From positions 28,070,984 to 28,134,983 of the forward strand of contig NC_092564.1 of NCBI RefSeq assembly GCF_037975245.1: DNA of 64,000 nt, written 5' to 3'. Shown one piece after another: positions 1 to 12,100 of the stretch. The notes under the pieces were generated by a model. The model was given only the letters and a program-made list of their open reading frames with translations. It was not told where the DNA came from and ran no database searches. The DNA is from Apostichopus japonicus (Eukaryota > Echinodermata > Holothuroidea > Aspidochirotida > Stichopodidae). Made by a program: the position numbers and the translations under genes. How positions within the stretch are numbered: the stretch's first letter is position 1; every line of letters begins with the position of its first letter.

Positions 1-191
1 ACGATGTAGATTGGATGTCTGTCTGTTGCTACGCTGATAAGTTTGATGATGTTGGGATGGTTGTAGTTCTTGAGGATGTAGCACTCTGAGAGGAACTTCC
101 TTCTCATAGCGGCATCTACCGTGGCCTTGCATGTCTTGACGGCGACAGGTTTATTCTTAAATGTCGCTTTGTGGACGTCACCAAAATGTCC
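1..191 (-). CDS. FER: FER-like exon: kinase N-lobe (glycine loop, VAVK, helix C)
   Basis: The exon starts after the acceptor ...TTCATGCAG and continues past the left edge. It reads G-H-F-G-D-V (nucleotide-binding loop), V-A-V-K-T-C (catalytic lysine), F-L-S-E-C (helix-C glutamate), then H-P-N-I-I-K-L-I, the usual beta-4 region of FES/FER kinases. It joins the preceding exon in phase 0 to give L-G-Q-G-H-F-G. HRD and DFG motifs are outside the window. Confidence 0.92.
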
Positions 192-3100
192 CTGCATGAA
201 CACAAGAAAAAGGATGCTTATGAAACTAAAAGAACTATGCAGTCAACAAACAAACCCCTCCCCTCACCTGACCCCCCCATTTCAATTTTTTTGCATTGTT
301 TATTTCACTGAGGGTGCAAGAGAGAGGAGATTAAACCATATGGGATGTAATTAACACAGTTTTAACAAGATATTTATACAAAAATCACTCCCCCCCCCCC
401 ACCGTACATAAACAATGCAGCTCTAGTATAGACAAGGAGATGTTACATGGGAGGTCATGTGATATGTCACATGATAGCTCACAATATATGTTAACTGAGA
501 GGCAGCAACCATTAACCAGTCATTTATCATTGCCTACAGCTGATACAGGGTACACACTAGAATTCAGCTAACATCTTACGTTAGCCATGTACCAACAGTA
601 CCAGAATTCTCAACTAACTTAACATTACTGCGCACACATACTGTGTTGATAGGAATAGACTGGAGTAAACAATACGACACATGTTGTGCACACAGGGTCA
701 TTCCTGTTAGATTCAAATACAAGTCAAATGGCATCCAAAATGACAGGGTTTTAAGGTCACTGGTAAAAAGTGGGCAAATGCCAGTAAAATACCTCACCTA
801 GCAATTAACTTTCCAATACCATTAAAATATGAATCGTTGTGTCTTTCATGAAACTCACCTGTCCTAATTTGGTGTCCAGCAGGATGTCCTCGTGTCGAAG
901 GTCGTGCTCGTCCTTGACCTTACTTATTGGATTTCTGATCATCGCGTTGGACGCTTTCGTCACCTGTGTTTGAGGCGACATGTGATGGTTCACCAGTTCC
1001 TGGATTGACCCAAAACTTCCTCCTTCCAATCAATACTGTAAAAGACCAGAACATTAAGACATTCAAAAAAATTGTGCGGGAGGAGAAAAGTCAGGCTGAA
1101 TGATATATCATGTATCAAACACACACAGTATGCCATTCCAATTTTATACATTGTCATCATGTAATGTCAAGGAGGAAGGGGAAGAGGGGACCCAGATGTG
1201 TGGAAGGGGGGGCCTTTCAGGACCCCTGGCCCCACCACTGCCTACAGATGATGGTATTGTAACACCAAAATGTGTATTATACATGGTGGTTTTACATGCT
1301 TTTATTTAAAAAATATTATGCTATCATGCTATTATATTATATATAATATAAATATAATACTATGCTATTATTAAAAAAAAGCACTATTGTAATAATAGCT
1401 ATCGGCAAAAATAAGTCCCAAGATTGATTTGCTGTCATAGATAGGTTAACTCTCTGCAGGTTTTAAAACTCGCAATGGACTGACCGTACCATCGTCTTGT
1501 TTTACGATCGGGAAGTGCCTCTGTTTATCGGCGGACCTGCAGGAGAGCACGTACTGGCCGGAAGCGTCGCTCTTGAATCTGGCGATGAAGTCTCCCTCCT
1601 GTTTTAGCAGCTCCTCCGTCTCTTGTCTCGGCAGGGCACCGTGGTACCAGGCTTCATCCTCCAGGGGCATGTCCTTGTTGGAGCTCGGCTGTAGACACAA
1701 ACATCTCTGCTGTAAGTTACTCAACATCAACAACATTCTGTTAAACAACAACTTTGGACAACAAAAAATATAACTGAAACTAACTGTAATAGGAGACTGA
1801 CTTGACACAATGAAGTCAGACCACAGTTGAAGCATGCTTCTCTGATCTAATGTTTGTTCAGCTGGAAGATGTCAATCATCATATGACATGTGCACTTGTC
1901 ACCTGACAGTGCACATATCACCTGACTGAGTGCATTTGTCACCTGATTGAGTGCACTTGTCACATGACTTCAGTGCATGAGAATGGTCTACCCTTCACCC
2001 ACCCCAGATCCAATACTTGCTAACGTCACAGAACCTAAGCAGACTCAAAGATTGAAATAAGCCAAGACAATAGGATTAACTCATATCTCCCATTCTTGGT
2101 ATTATTTAAATGTACTATGAATTAACCATTGACCACAATTCTCCAATAATATTGGCCAAATGATACCACTCATTGATTTATCATCTAACATAGTATGGGC
2201 AGTCAGTTTTGTGTAGCAGCCTACACCCATTGCCTATCATTACATAAAGGCTGGTATCACACATGTCTAATGCTGATCAATAAGATTAACAACTATATAC
2301 TGTAGGCCTTCATGTGTTTCAATACCGATCACATCAATATACTAATAAATGAACAGAAGATAGATAGATTCTTACATTGAAGCTTATACTGCAGCTAGTA
2401 TAATATCCAAATGTTTTAACTAAAAAAACCTTAGAAGTTTGGTTCAAATGGCTAACAAGGTATTTAATCATGAACACTGCTTATATACGACAACAAGGGA
2501 GGTATGTCTGTCCTTATTACAACAAATGCGCATAAAGATCATATAGAAGTCATAGAAACCACAAGTTTATTCAAAACGGGTTATAAAATCTCATCCACGT
2601 GACCACAAAGAACCATGCGGTTTACTTGCTTTTCTCTATCTTATAATATAAAACTAAAGCAAACATTTCCTTTCATGTGTATCCTACAACATATCTCAAT
2701 ACTAAATTTCTATGTAAACCACAACTTAGTGATATCATTAAATTTGACCTATTCACTGAATGACAATCAAGAAAGGTATTTTACCCCTTTGAAATGTTCT
2801 TGAATTACGACATCAAAAGCCATTTGAAAATAATATTATTCGTCAGAGCCAGCGAAAATTATATGAAACAACTGTGAACGATCGCCTGGGGCACAACATT
2901 TATGGGGGGGGGTTCCAAAGAAATGACAGTGGGTGGCTCAACTTTTCCAGATATTTGAAAAGCTATCTACGTTTTCATTTAGCTTACCGAAGGAGATGAA
3001 TTAAGCTGTAATTCTAGCTTTCATGAATTCTGAGCATTGATTCTGAGGAATTGGGGTATGGTTGGGGGGTGGGGGTATGGTTAAAAGTTTGCATACCTCT

Positions 3101-6100
3101 GATATACAAACCTAGTATCCTACTACATTAATTTGTATCCATGATGCCTTTTTCTTTTCAGTATCATCCATGAGATGCTTCTACAATTTATTTACCTCGT
3201 AAAGTTGGCAATAAATCGTTGAAAGTGAAATATCAAGAACCGAAATATCAGAAAATTAAATATTGAGATTGTAATGTAAACTCACAGTCTGGGGTATCGG
3301 TCCCAGGGATTGCTGGTCCTTTAAGTCTATCTCTAACGGCAGTTGGTCCAGGTCGATTCCTTGTAACTTTTCCTGGAGGCAGGACAATTGCTGCTCTACT
3401 TTAGCTTTGTGGCACTTCAAGTTTAAGATTTCTCGAGAGAGATCTCGGTAATCTTTCTGTTTTGTAAGCAGGCTGCGGAAAAATAACAACAAAAAAGCAA
3501 AAGATGAGAGATCAACATTATCCAATAGAACCACAAATGTCAGTTAAAATTGATGTAAAATATTTCAGACCTACAGTACAACTTTTGATCAGCTTTTCTG
3601 CCCATCTGGTGTTACCATAAAAAGGAACTGTAATGTTGCTAGAAATGTCATGTGTTATATCAAACCCAACAAATGAGTGGACAATGAGTAAGGATATAAG
3701 GCAAGGTTCAGTTTGCTCATGAAAGAATAAAGGATGACATTAAATCATCATTAAGAAACCATAATTGTTAAATTCGTCTGTGATAGTGGCTTCAAGCATT
3801 CCTTCAACATTTTAATGGCCAATCCATCTAAAAGGTCATGCATTTAATCTTTTGGTAGTACATAAGATTAAAGACAATGGTCTCTTTGTAATATATTTCC
3901 TGTTCCTTATGGTTTTTTCTTTGTTTTATTTACTTTCTTTAATAGAAGATCCATTTACAAAAAGTATTTGAATAAACTGATTCAAACACAGGAGAAACAA
4001 ACAAAAGATTGAATCAAGAGCAAGAAATTGGGCATACAGTATGTGACAATAAATAACCAGAGATTTTCAATACAAAAACTGCTACACCTAATACAGTACG
4101 GCAATAGCCTACACTTTAGTTTTATAACAACTAGTAGTATTAATACACTGCTATCCCAGGAAAACTACCACCAAATATGGAACATCTCCTGTACAAGTTA
4201 ATTAAAGTACAGAAATATAAGTACAGGTGAAGCAAAGCAAAACAGCCAGAGGAGAAATACTTCACAGTGTATTTCAGAGGTTTGGTAACGCATATATATA
4301 GAAACAGAATACAAGCACAACTACTGCATGCATGCACATCACTGTGACCAAAGCTACTTAGTAACAAAATGTTACCTCAATAACCTGTCAAATGACATTT
4401 GATGGCCACCAAAATATGGAACATCTCCTACAGAACACTGATTTGCATAGATGGCTTAAAGTACAGGAAATATAAATGAAGGTGAACCGAAGCAAAACAG
4501 ACACAGCCAGAGATAATTTGCAGAGTATTGCAGAGGTTTGGTAACACATTTACAAACTACGCACAACTATGCATGCACTTGAGTTTACAAAAAGCAAGAG
4601 TGATTTGAACAGCCACCAAATATGGAAAATATTCAATACAACAAAGACATGTCAGAAATGTTTAACATAGAGGACAAACTGAGGCCCCCCCCCAAAAAAA
4701 ACACCGAAAAAATTAAGGAGAATATAAAGTTATATGACATAAGTTGTAATGCATAAACACCAGATACCACCACCAAATAGATACATGGCTAATACACGCT
4801 TAAAGACCAACTATGGAGACTTTTCGATGAACATAAAATCCCACCATTTTGTATGTATGTAATCCTTAACTCACTCCAATTACATTGCTGTAATTAACTT
4901 TACCAATTTCGGACGTTAAATACGTGAAAAATGGGAAGAAAAGTCAGCTTTTTAAGACACCTGTTTCAGACATTCCTGAAACATTCCGAAGACATTAGGT
5001 GACCATGTGACGTCACTGTTTGTATGCCTCACTCACAACAATACTTTTAGTGTGTAAAGTTGTATACTTGAGCTGCCAAAAACATCAACGGTATTACTCC
5101 TTTTCCCCTAAAATGCCACAATTCTGTATTGTTGGAGGTTGCAGTTATACCTCATCCAACAAAAGCATTAGCTTTTTTAGATTTCCGAGTAAAAGAACCG
5201 ACGTAAAACGCCGCAGACTTTGGATCAATTTTTGAGATCCACGCGGAAAGATTTTTCAGCCCCCGAGTTTCTCAGCCCATGAGTCCACATGCATGACCCT
5301 GCCTCTGTGTAAGCTGCAAATGTCTCATTCTGCGAAAGTTATATTCTGTCGATAGCTGTGTCGGACCATGGCGGGACATAGCTAATGTGAAATTGACCGT
5401 AAACAAGCTCTGGACGTCCTTACATGTAACATTATATCACGCAATTGACAGTATAATATTTACCGTAAGAGATGACCGTGTATATACCGTGCCTATAGGG
5501 TAGCAGTACATGTATGGCTCACAGCATGTGTAAATATTCATGCTATAGGATTTCATCGCATTTATCTTATTTCCTTTGTTGTATTCCAGTATCGTGAGTT
5601 CGTGATACATTGTGTTATATTGTCCGTTATGTTTATTCCGGCATCTGCATGGTCCAAGGAGTTGAATAAAAACGGTTCTATGTAGCGATCGGACGTTTTA
5701 TTTCGTTAGTGACTGTCTTGTGATTGTGGGATGTAACTGGTCAAGGCCTGTTTCAACTAGACCTAACTCTATGGAATTACACAGAGTCACGGTAGTATTT
5801 TGCCCAGGATTGAACGAGAAACATGGATTTGGATATTCACTGCTAAATTTTGTTTATTGAAAGGATACTTTTTCTGTGTTTGTACTTTTGGATATTAAAA
5901 CGAGTAAGTGCTATGTTCAGCTGAACCTTAGTCATGTATATGCTACCCTGGTCGATTCAGGTCACCATCTTCTTGTAATTGTTCGATTATGTTTAGTGTC
6001 TTTTTGGTAATTTGTTGACAGTAACGTAAGCCATTTTCCCGTCACATATCACGCATGAGGCATCTTTTAGGTCTATTCTTCTGTTCAGTTTACGGTATCT

Positions 6101-9100
6101 TGCGATCAAATTGTATTACGGAATCGCCAAGCTGCTTGCCAGCATTATCTACAGTATATTGTACCGTACGGACCTATTGACGCTCTGCTATGTAAAAGAT
6201 GCTTCCATTTGAGTGGAAATTTTGCTAATGAAATAACCAATTTAACTAAAATTTCTGCTTATAATTGTCTTAAAACTAGTTGTTAACCTTCATGTGTTCT
6301 TGTTTTAAGCTAACAGCTTTTCAAATGCTCGAAATTGGAAGTCAAAAACAGTACAATTGATCGCTATCTGTGTACAAACAGTGCCTATATCAGCATTTGA
6401 TTTTCGCGGTATACAAACAATGACGTCACACGGTGACCAGAGGCTCCTTTGGGTCAATCTCTGTTTTCAGACATTCCAGAGGTTCATGTCACATGACTAC
6501 CCAAAATGTCCATTTTCGTGGTCGTTTTTTGATGGGTTATAGTAGGTTTTCGAAGATTATTTTTTACACATGTTGATTATGGGTATGTAAACTCCTAAAT
6601 TAATGGAAAATCCCCCCCCAAAAAATTTGCCTCCATAGTTGGTCTTTAAATCCCACACTTCAAGTTTATTAAAGAGTTGTTCTTTATAAACAACTTTCAC
6701 AGGCATAATTAAGTACATCAAATAACTGGATTAATATTCAGTCAAAACTTTAAAGCCACCATACCTTCTACAGAACTAGCTAGGAACAATGTTAGACTTA
6801 TGATTTGTGTCTGTTTCTTGATTTCGTACCTTGACAAAACTCAAGGTAGTCTCATCTCACGTAATCAAACTAGTCTGATAATAATTTATTATTAATCTAT
6901 ACCCCGGCTGTCACATTGTACCACATCAATTATCATTATGTAATGTAAACAAACATCGTAGAGTTACATGCGATGTGAGTGTCCTACTGATCTCTACGCA
7001 TCAGTGGAGCTGGAGCAAGCACGTGTATTTTAGCAATCGAGTGCACGATGGATCCCATGAGTTTTTATGCACAGTGTGCCGCATGGCTTGGAGCAGAGAG
7101 ATAAATGGGCTATGGTTCACAATAAAAATAGAAACAAATGAAATAAAAATCCTTTGAAAAAGAGGCCCATCGCCCAGTAAGCCTTTATTATTATATTGTG
7201 TTGGATCGATCAAACTGAGCAGACTTTCCACGTCTTCAAAAATATTTCTGATAAAGACTAAATAAACGTAATAAAAACAAAACTGATTGTGTCAAAGGCA
7301 ATGTCAATGTTACACTGACACCCACGGCACAGCGTGGGAAGGCTGCTGTAATAAATCAGCCTCGCGGGAAATGTTTTGAACAATATTGCCATACCACATC
7401 TTTTTAAATTTATATTGTGTTAGTAAGTAAACGTTTTCTGTCGTATGAATTTAATTCAGTTCAGTGTTCTCTCTGAAGTTGAAAACTGACCAAAAAAGAG
7501 GCTGCAAGAGGGCGCTCGTCGCAACTTGCCAGTGATACGTGAGGGCTTAGAGATCAGAGGAACAATAGAAATTTGAAAACTTTTGGACCAACAAAGGATT
7601 CTCAAATCTTTGTTCGTCCAAAAAAATTTTTGGTTGTCTATTGTTCCTCTGAAGTTGAAAACTGACCAAAAAAGAGGCCGCTAGAGGGCGCTCGACGGTG
7701 CTTGCCAGTGGTACGTGATTTCAAAGCAGTCAAATCCACTGACCTCTAACCCCTCACGATATGGGGTACAACTCAGCTAGAAATATGTTGCAAATTACTT
7801 CAAGAATTTCAATGGAAAGATTAACCTGATCTCAAAGCATTTTTTAAAGTTTTCTCTTGGGTGGATCCCCATATTCCAAATGTCCAAGATCCAAGATCCC
7901 TGAACACTCAATGAACCATACATTGAAGACAGTACTTTACCTTTCAGGATCTGTATCAGTCTTCCTTGTCAAGAATTGTATGTAGTTCCTTCAACATAGA
8001 CAGCGGTACCACACTTCAATGGCAACACAGTCTTTCCCTCTAATATGCATCAAAAAGGGCTCATCTTTTTTCCGCTCGGCTGCTTGTCGAAGCAATCCTT
8101 TAATAAAATGAAATAAAAGAAAGCACATTGTTTTGCATTTTCTGTTGATAAAAATGTAAGTTTGAACAAGTAAGAACTGAGATGATTTCATTTATATTCC
8201 ACACGTTTTGCTCATCTTCTATGAACGAACAAAGACACATTCAAATTTTTGCAAACCAGTGTCATGCAAAGAAGAATTAAAACAGGCTTTTTTTGGCAGT
8301 ATGTAATCTCTTAATAATATTATGGTTTAAATGATACAATGGTAGATTATATCTGTTACAAATGATAAAGGATTCAGATACTTGTTGATTTTGGTAAAGC
8401 TAGACAGGCTGACCATAAGGCCTTGCAAACCTAACCTTATTCCACTTTTGTTACACTTTGTTTTCTAACTATTATAATATCTCTATCATTCAAATAATGG
8501 GCAGCAGTAAGAAAACTATAAAGTCTGTATTTAACACCTAGGCTAGTGCCCCAGAAGGAGAATTTGAAACAAAGTTTCCATGGCTACTACAATAATCAGA
8601 TGACCATGCCACTAATTAAATTATGTTCAGGTTTGACACTGTGCCCTTTGACTTGGATTCTATCCCTCAAGAGCTCCTGATGTTGCATTATTTGTTGCAC
8701 TTAGCTATTACTGGGGCCTTGTTGTTTGGTAGGATGGTGAATTACTCGGTTGAACAGCTATGTTTAAACTAAATTAGGGGGCGATGAGGGCAGAAATAAA
8801 TTTGGATAAGGATTATGTTCCTAGTGTAGGCAATTATAGGCATTTTGAAAGCAAGGAAAGTCATAGTCATAGTTCTAACTTTAGGAGGCATGCTAAGGTA
8901 CATAGTTTCAGGGATATACTGAAGATTGTCTTTACCAATGCTAGAAGCATTCGTAAAAATTTGCTGAATTTACTGCGCTTCTTGAGGATCTGAAACCGGA
9001 TGTGTTTGGTATCACCGAATCTTGGTTAAGGGAGGACATTGATAGTGCTGAGGTTTCTCACCCGGGGTATGTTGTGTATCGTCAGGACAGAAGGGATACT

Positions 9101-12100
9101 CATAATGGGATTGGTGGGGGAGTTTTACTGTATGTTCTAGGGATGACATTGTAAGTGTTGAGAATCTCAGTTACAAGGGGCTTTTGTTAATTCTGTCCCG
9201 TGCGAGTTGTCCACAGACAACTCCAAGAGGTCCAGTGATGTTATCACTGTTGGTGTTGTTTACGTTCTCCTAACAGCAGCGATAATAATGATGTCTTACT
9301 GTTTGAGTCAATTAGAAAGGCTGCTAAAGGTGATGTTGTTATAATAGGCGACTTTTATTTTTCTGACATTAATTGGATAGATGGTTCCAGTAGTAGGAAG
9401 GGTAGTTTCTTTCTAGATGTTGTGCAAGATTGCTTTTTACATCAACATGTTACTTTCCCTACTAGGGGGGATAACAACCTGGATCTTGTTTTGAGTTCTA
9501 ATCCAAGCAATGTTGTTGATTTGACGGGTCTTGATATACTAGCTTTTGATGTTGTTTGCAGTCGTAAATTCTGATAGCAAGGAAAAAGTCCCTTATTTTT
9601 TTCGAGATCAGTTACAGAGGCAATTGAAACTTTACTAAAGGGTACAGATTGGATTAATTTGTTTAGAGATATGAGTGCTTCTCAGTCTTGGATTTGTTTT
9701 GCTGATAAATTACAGGTTATTATGGAAAATCGTGTTCCGTGGAAGAATCGTCGTCGTAAAAGCAGTATGCCTCACTGGATGAATAAGAAAGTTAGATGTG
9801 CAATTAGGCAAAAACGTACATTGTGGAAGTTGTTTAGGAGGACTAAATCTGAATCTTGGCAAAGTTTAAAATTCATCAGCTGAGGGTAGAATGCTTAGTC
9901 TCTGATGCAAAAATGAATTCCGAAAATAGCATTGCCCAAAAAATTAGGGATAACCCAAAGGTAAAAGGTAAAAGGAGAAAGTTAAAGATGCAAATTTTGT
10001 ATATCTTAGGGCACCACAGGCTGATAATATAGTTACTGATAATCCTGGATCTTGCAGATCTTTTGAACAATTTTTTTGTGTCGGTTTTTACAAGGGAAGA
10101 TATGAGTAGTATTTCAGATTTTCAGGGGGGCAGTGATAGGCCTAAACTGGATAAGGTCTTATTTTCGGATGAGGTTGTCTTAAAGGAGCTGCTTCGTCTA
10201 AATGTTTCTAAAGCTTCTGGACCAGATGCAATCCATCCATATTTGTTGAAGACTTTTGCACACCATTTCTGCGTTCCACTCTCATTGGTTTTTAGTAAAT
10301 TTATAAATGAAGGTTATGTTCCTAAGGACTGGAGATGTGCTAATATTACCCCTCATTTTCAAGAAGGGCGATAAGTCTATGCCCTGTAATTATAGGCCCG
10401 TTAGTCTCACTAGTGTTGTTTGTAAGGTCATGGAGTCTATTGTTAAAAAGTCTATGGTCTGTCACTGTCACACAGCAGTCAGTTTTTGATCAGAGAGTCT
10501 CAACATGGCTTTTGTCAAGAAAGGTCTTGTCTCACTAATAACCTTGAGTTTATGGAAGATGTAACAAGCTCACTAAATAGGCAGAAGTCTGTAGATGTTG
10601 TGTTCCTGGATTTCCAGAAGGCCTTTGATAAAGTTCCCCACCAGCGTCGTCTACTTAGGCTGAAAAGTATGGGTGTCAATGGGAATTTATTGTCTTGGAT
10701 CGAGAATTGGCTTGGTAATAGGTAACAGAGGGTGGTAATTGAAGGCTGTGCTTCTTCTTGGCAGGACGATACTAGTGGGGTTCCACAAGGGTCTGTATTG
10801 GGTCCCTTGTTGTTTTTTGCCTATAAATGAAATAGACGGAAATATTTTGTGTAAAACTAAGAAGTTTGCTGATGACACCAAACTGTATTCTGAGGTCTCT
10901 CCCAAAAGCTATTCTGAGAAGTTTCAAATGGATTTGGATGTTTTTTTTTTCCTGGTCTCAGGGGTGGAAAATGCTTTTTAATATTGATAAATGCAAGGTA
11001 ATGCACATTGGTAGTACAGTAGTAACCAAAAGTTTACATACAATCTTAATGGTGTGGAGTTACAGGAGGTCTCTGTTGAAAGAGACCTACTGTAGGTACA
11101 GTATCTACATTGACTCATCTCTGCAACCTTCTAAACATTGTCTTGAAGCTGCTAAAAGAGGCAATAAGGTTTTAGGTATGATTAAGAGAAACTTCAGTTT
11201 TCTGAAAGAGGACATCATAGTTAGGCTTTATTATAAGCAGTTGGTTAGGCCTCATCTGGAGTATGCTGTGCAGGCTTGGAACCCATATTTTGCTAAGGAT
11301 AAGGAAGTACTTGAAAAGGTCCAGAGGAGGGCTACAAGGATGATTAGTTCCTTAAAGAGTGTTCCTTATTATAGGCGGTTACAACTGTTGAATCTCACCA
11401 CACTGGAGCTTAGGAGGTTACGTGGGGACTTGATCCAGGTTTTCAAGATTGTGTATGGTTTCGACAATTTATCCTTTACTGACTTTTTCATGTTAGCTAA
11501 CAGTAGTTGTACCAGAAGTCATTGTCTTAAACTCCAAAAGTCACATAGTAGGATTAATATTCGGCATAACTTTTCTTCTAATAGGGTTGTGAATGAGTGG
11601 AATGGTTTGCCTGAGAAAGTTGTACTTGCAAGTAGTGTCAATGGGTTTGAGAATGCTTTGGACAAGCACTTTAAGCATTGTAATCGTATCTGAGTGTTTG
11701 TGTCTTCATTTTTTTCTCTCTATAGGGTCCTTGATGAGGACTTAAGTGTCCCTCCTGATCCTTTTTCTTTACTAAACTAAACTATGCAACTTCTCTTAAC
11801 ACTTCAACTATGCCACAGAAGTACAAGTAAAGTCGTGTAGTATACTTAGGCTTACCTCCATGTAAAGTCTCTGCCTGCTGCAGCTTGTCCTGCACCCGTT
11901 TGCAACGACGAGTAATATAATGTAAGAGTTTCTTTTCCTACATTAATACATTGTAGAGGCAATACACCAGAGCTTCTGCTTGGTTGCCTCGATCTTTTCT
12001 GTCACTTCCTCGTTTCAAATCATATGTGGTCTCCTTTGGTACTGTTCGTTTTCTTGCAGCAATGATGCGCTTGCTATCACAGCCTGTAACACGTATCGTG

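Larger units (their letters stand above)
8775..11785 (+). mobile_element. CR1/L2-like non-LTR retrotransposon (LINE), broken
   Basis: A degenerate ORF2-type polyprotein lies on the plus strand, opposite to the surrounding kinase gene. Endonuclease traces (G-I-T-E-S-W-L near 9015) precede reverse transcriptase blocks and a C-terminal domain ending near 11692. Frameshifts and stops break it into at least six pieces, so it is inactive. The 3' end finishes with a short ACTAAACTAAAC repeat, as CR1/L2-type elements often do. The 5' end is truncated or unclear. Confidence 0.88.
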
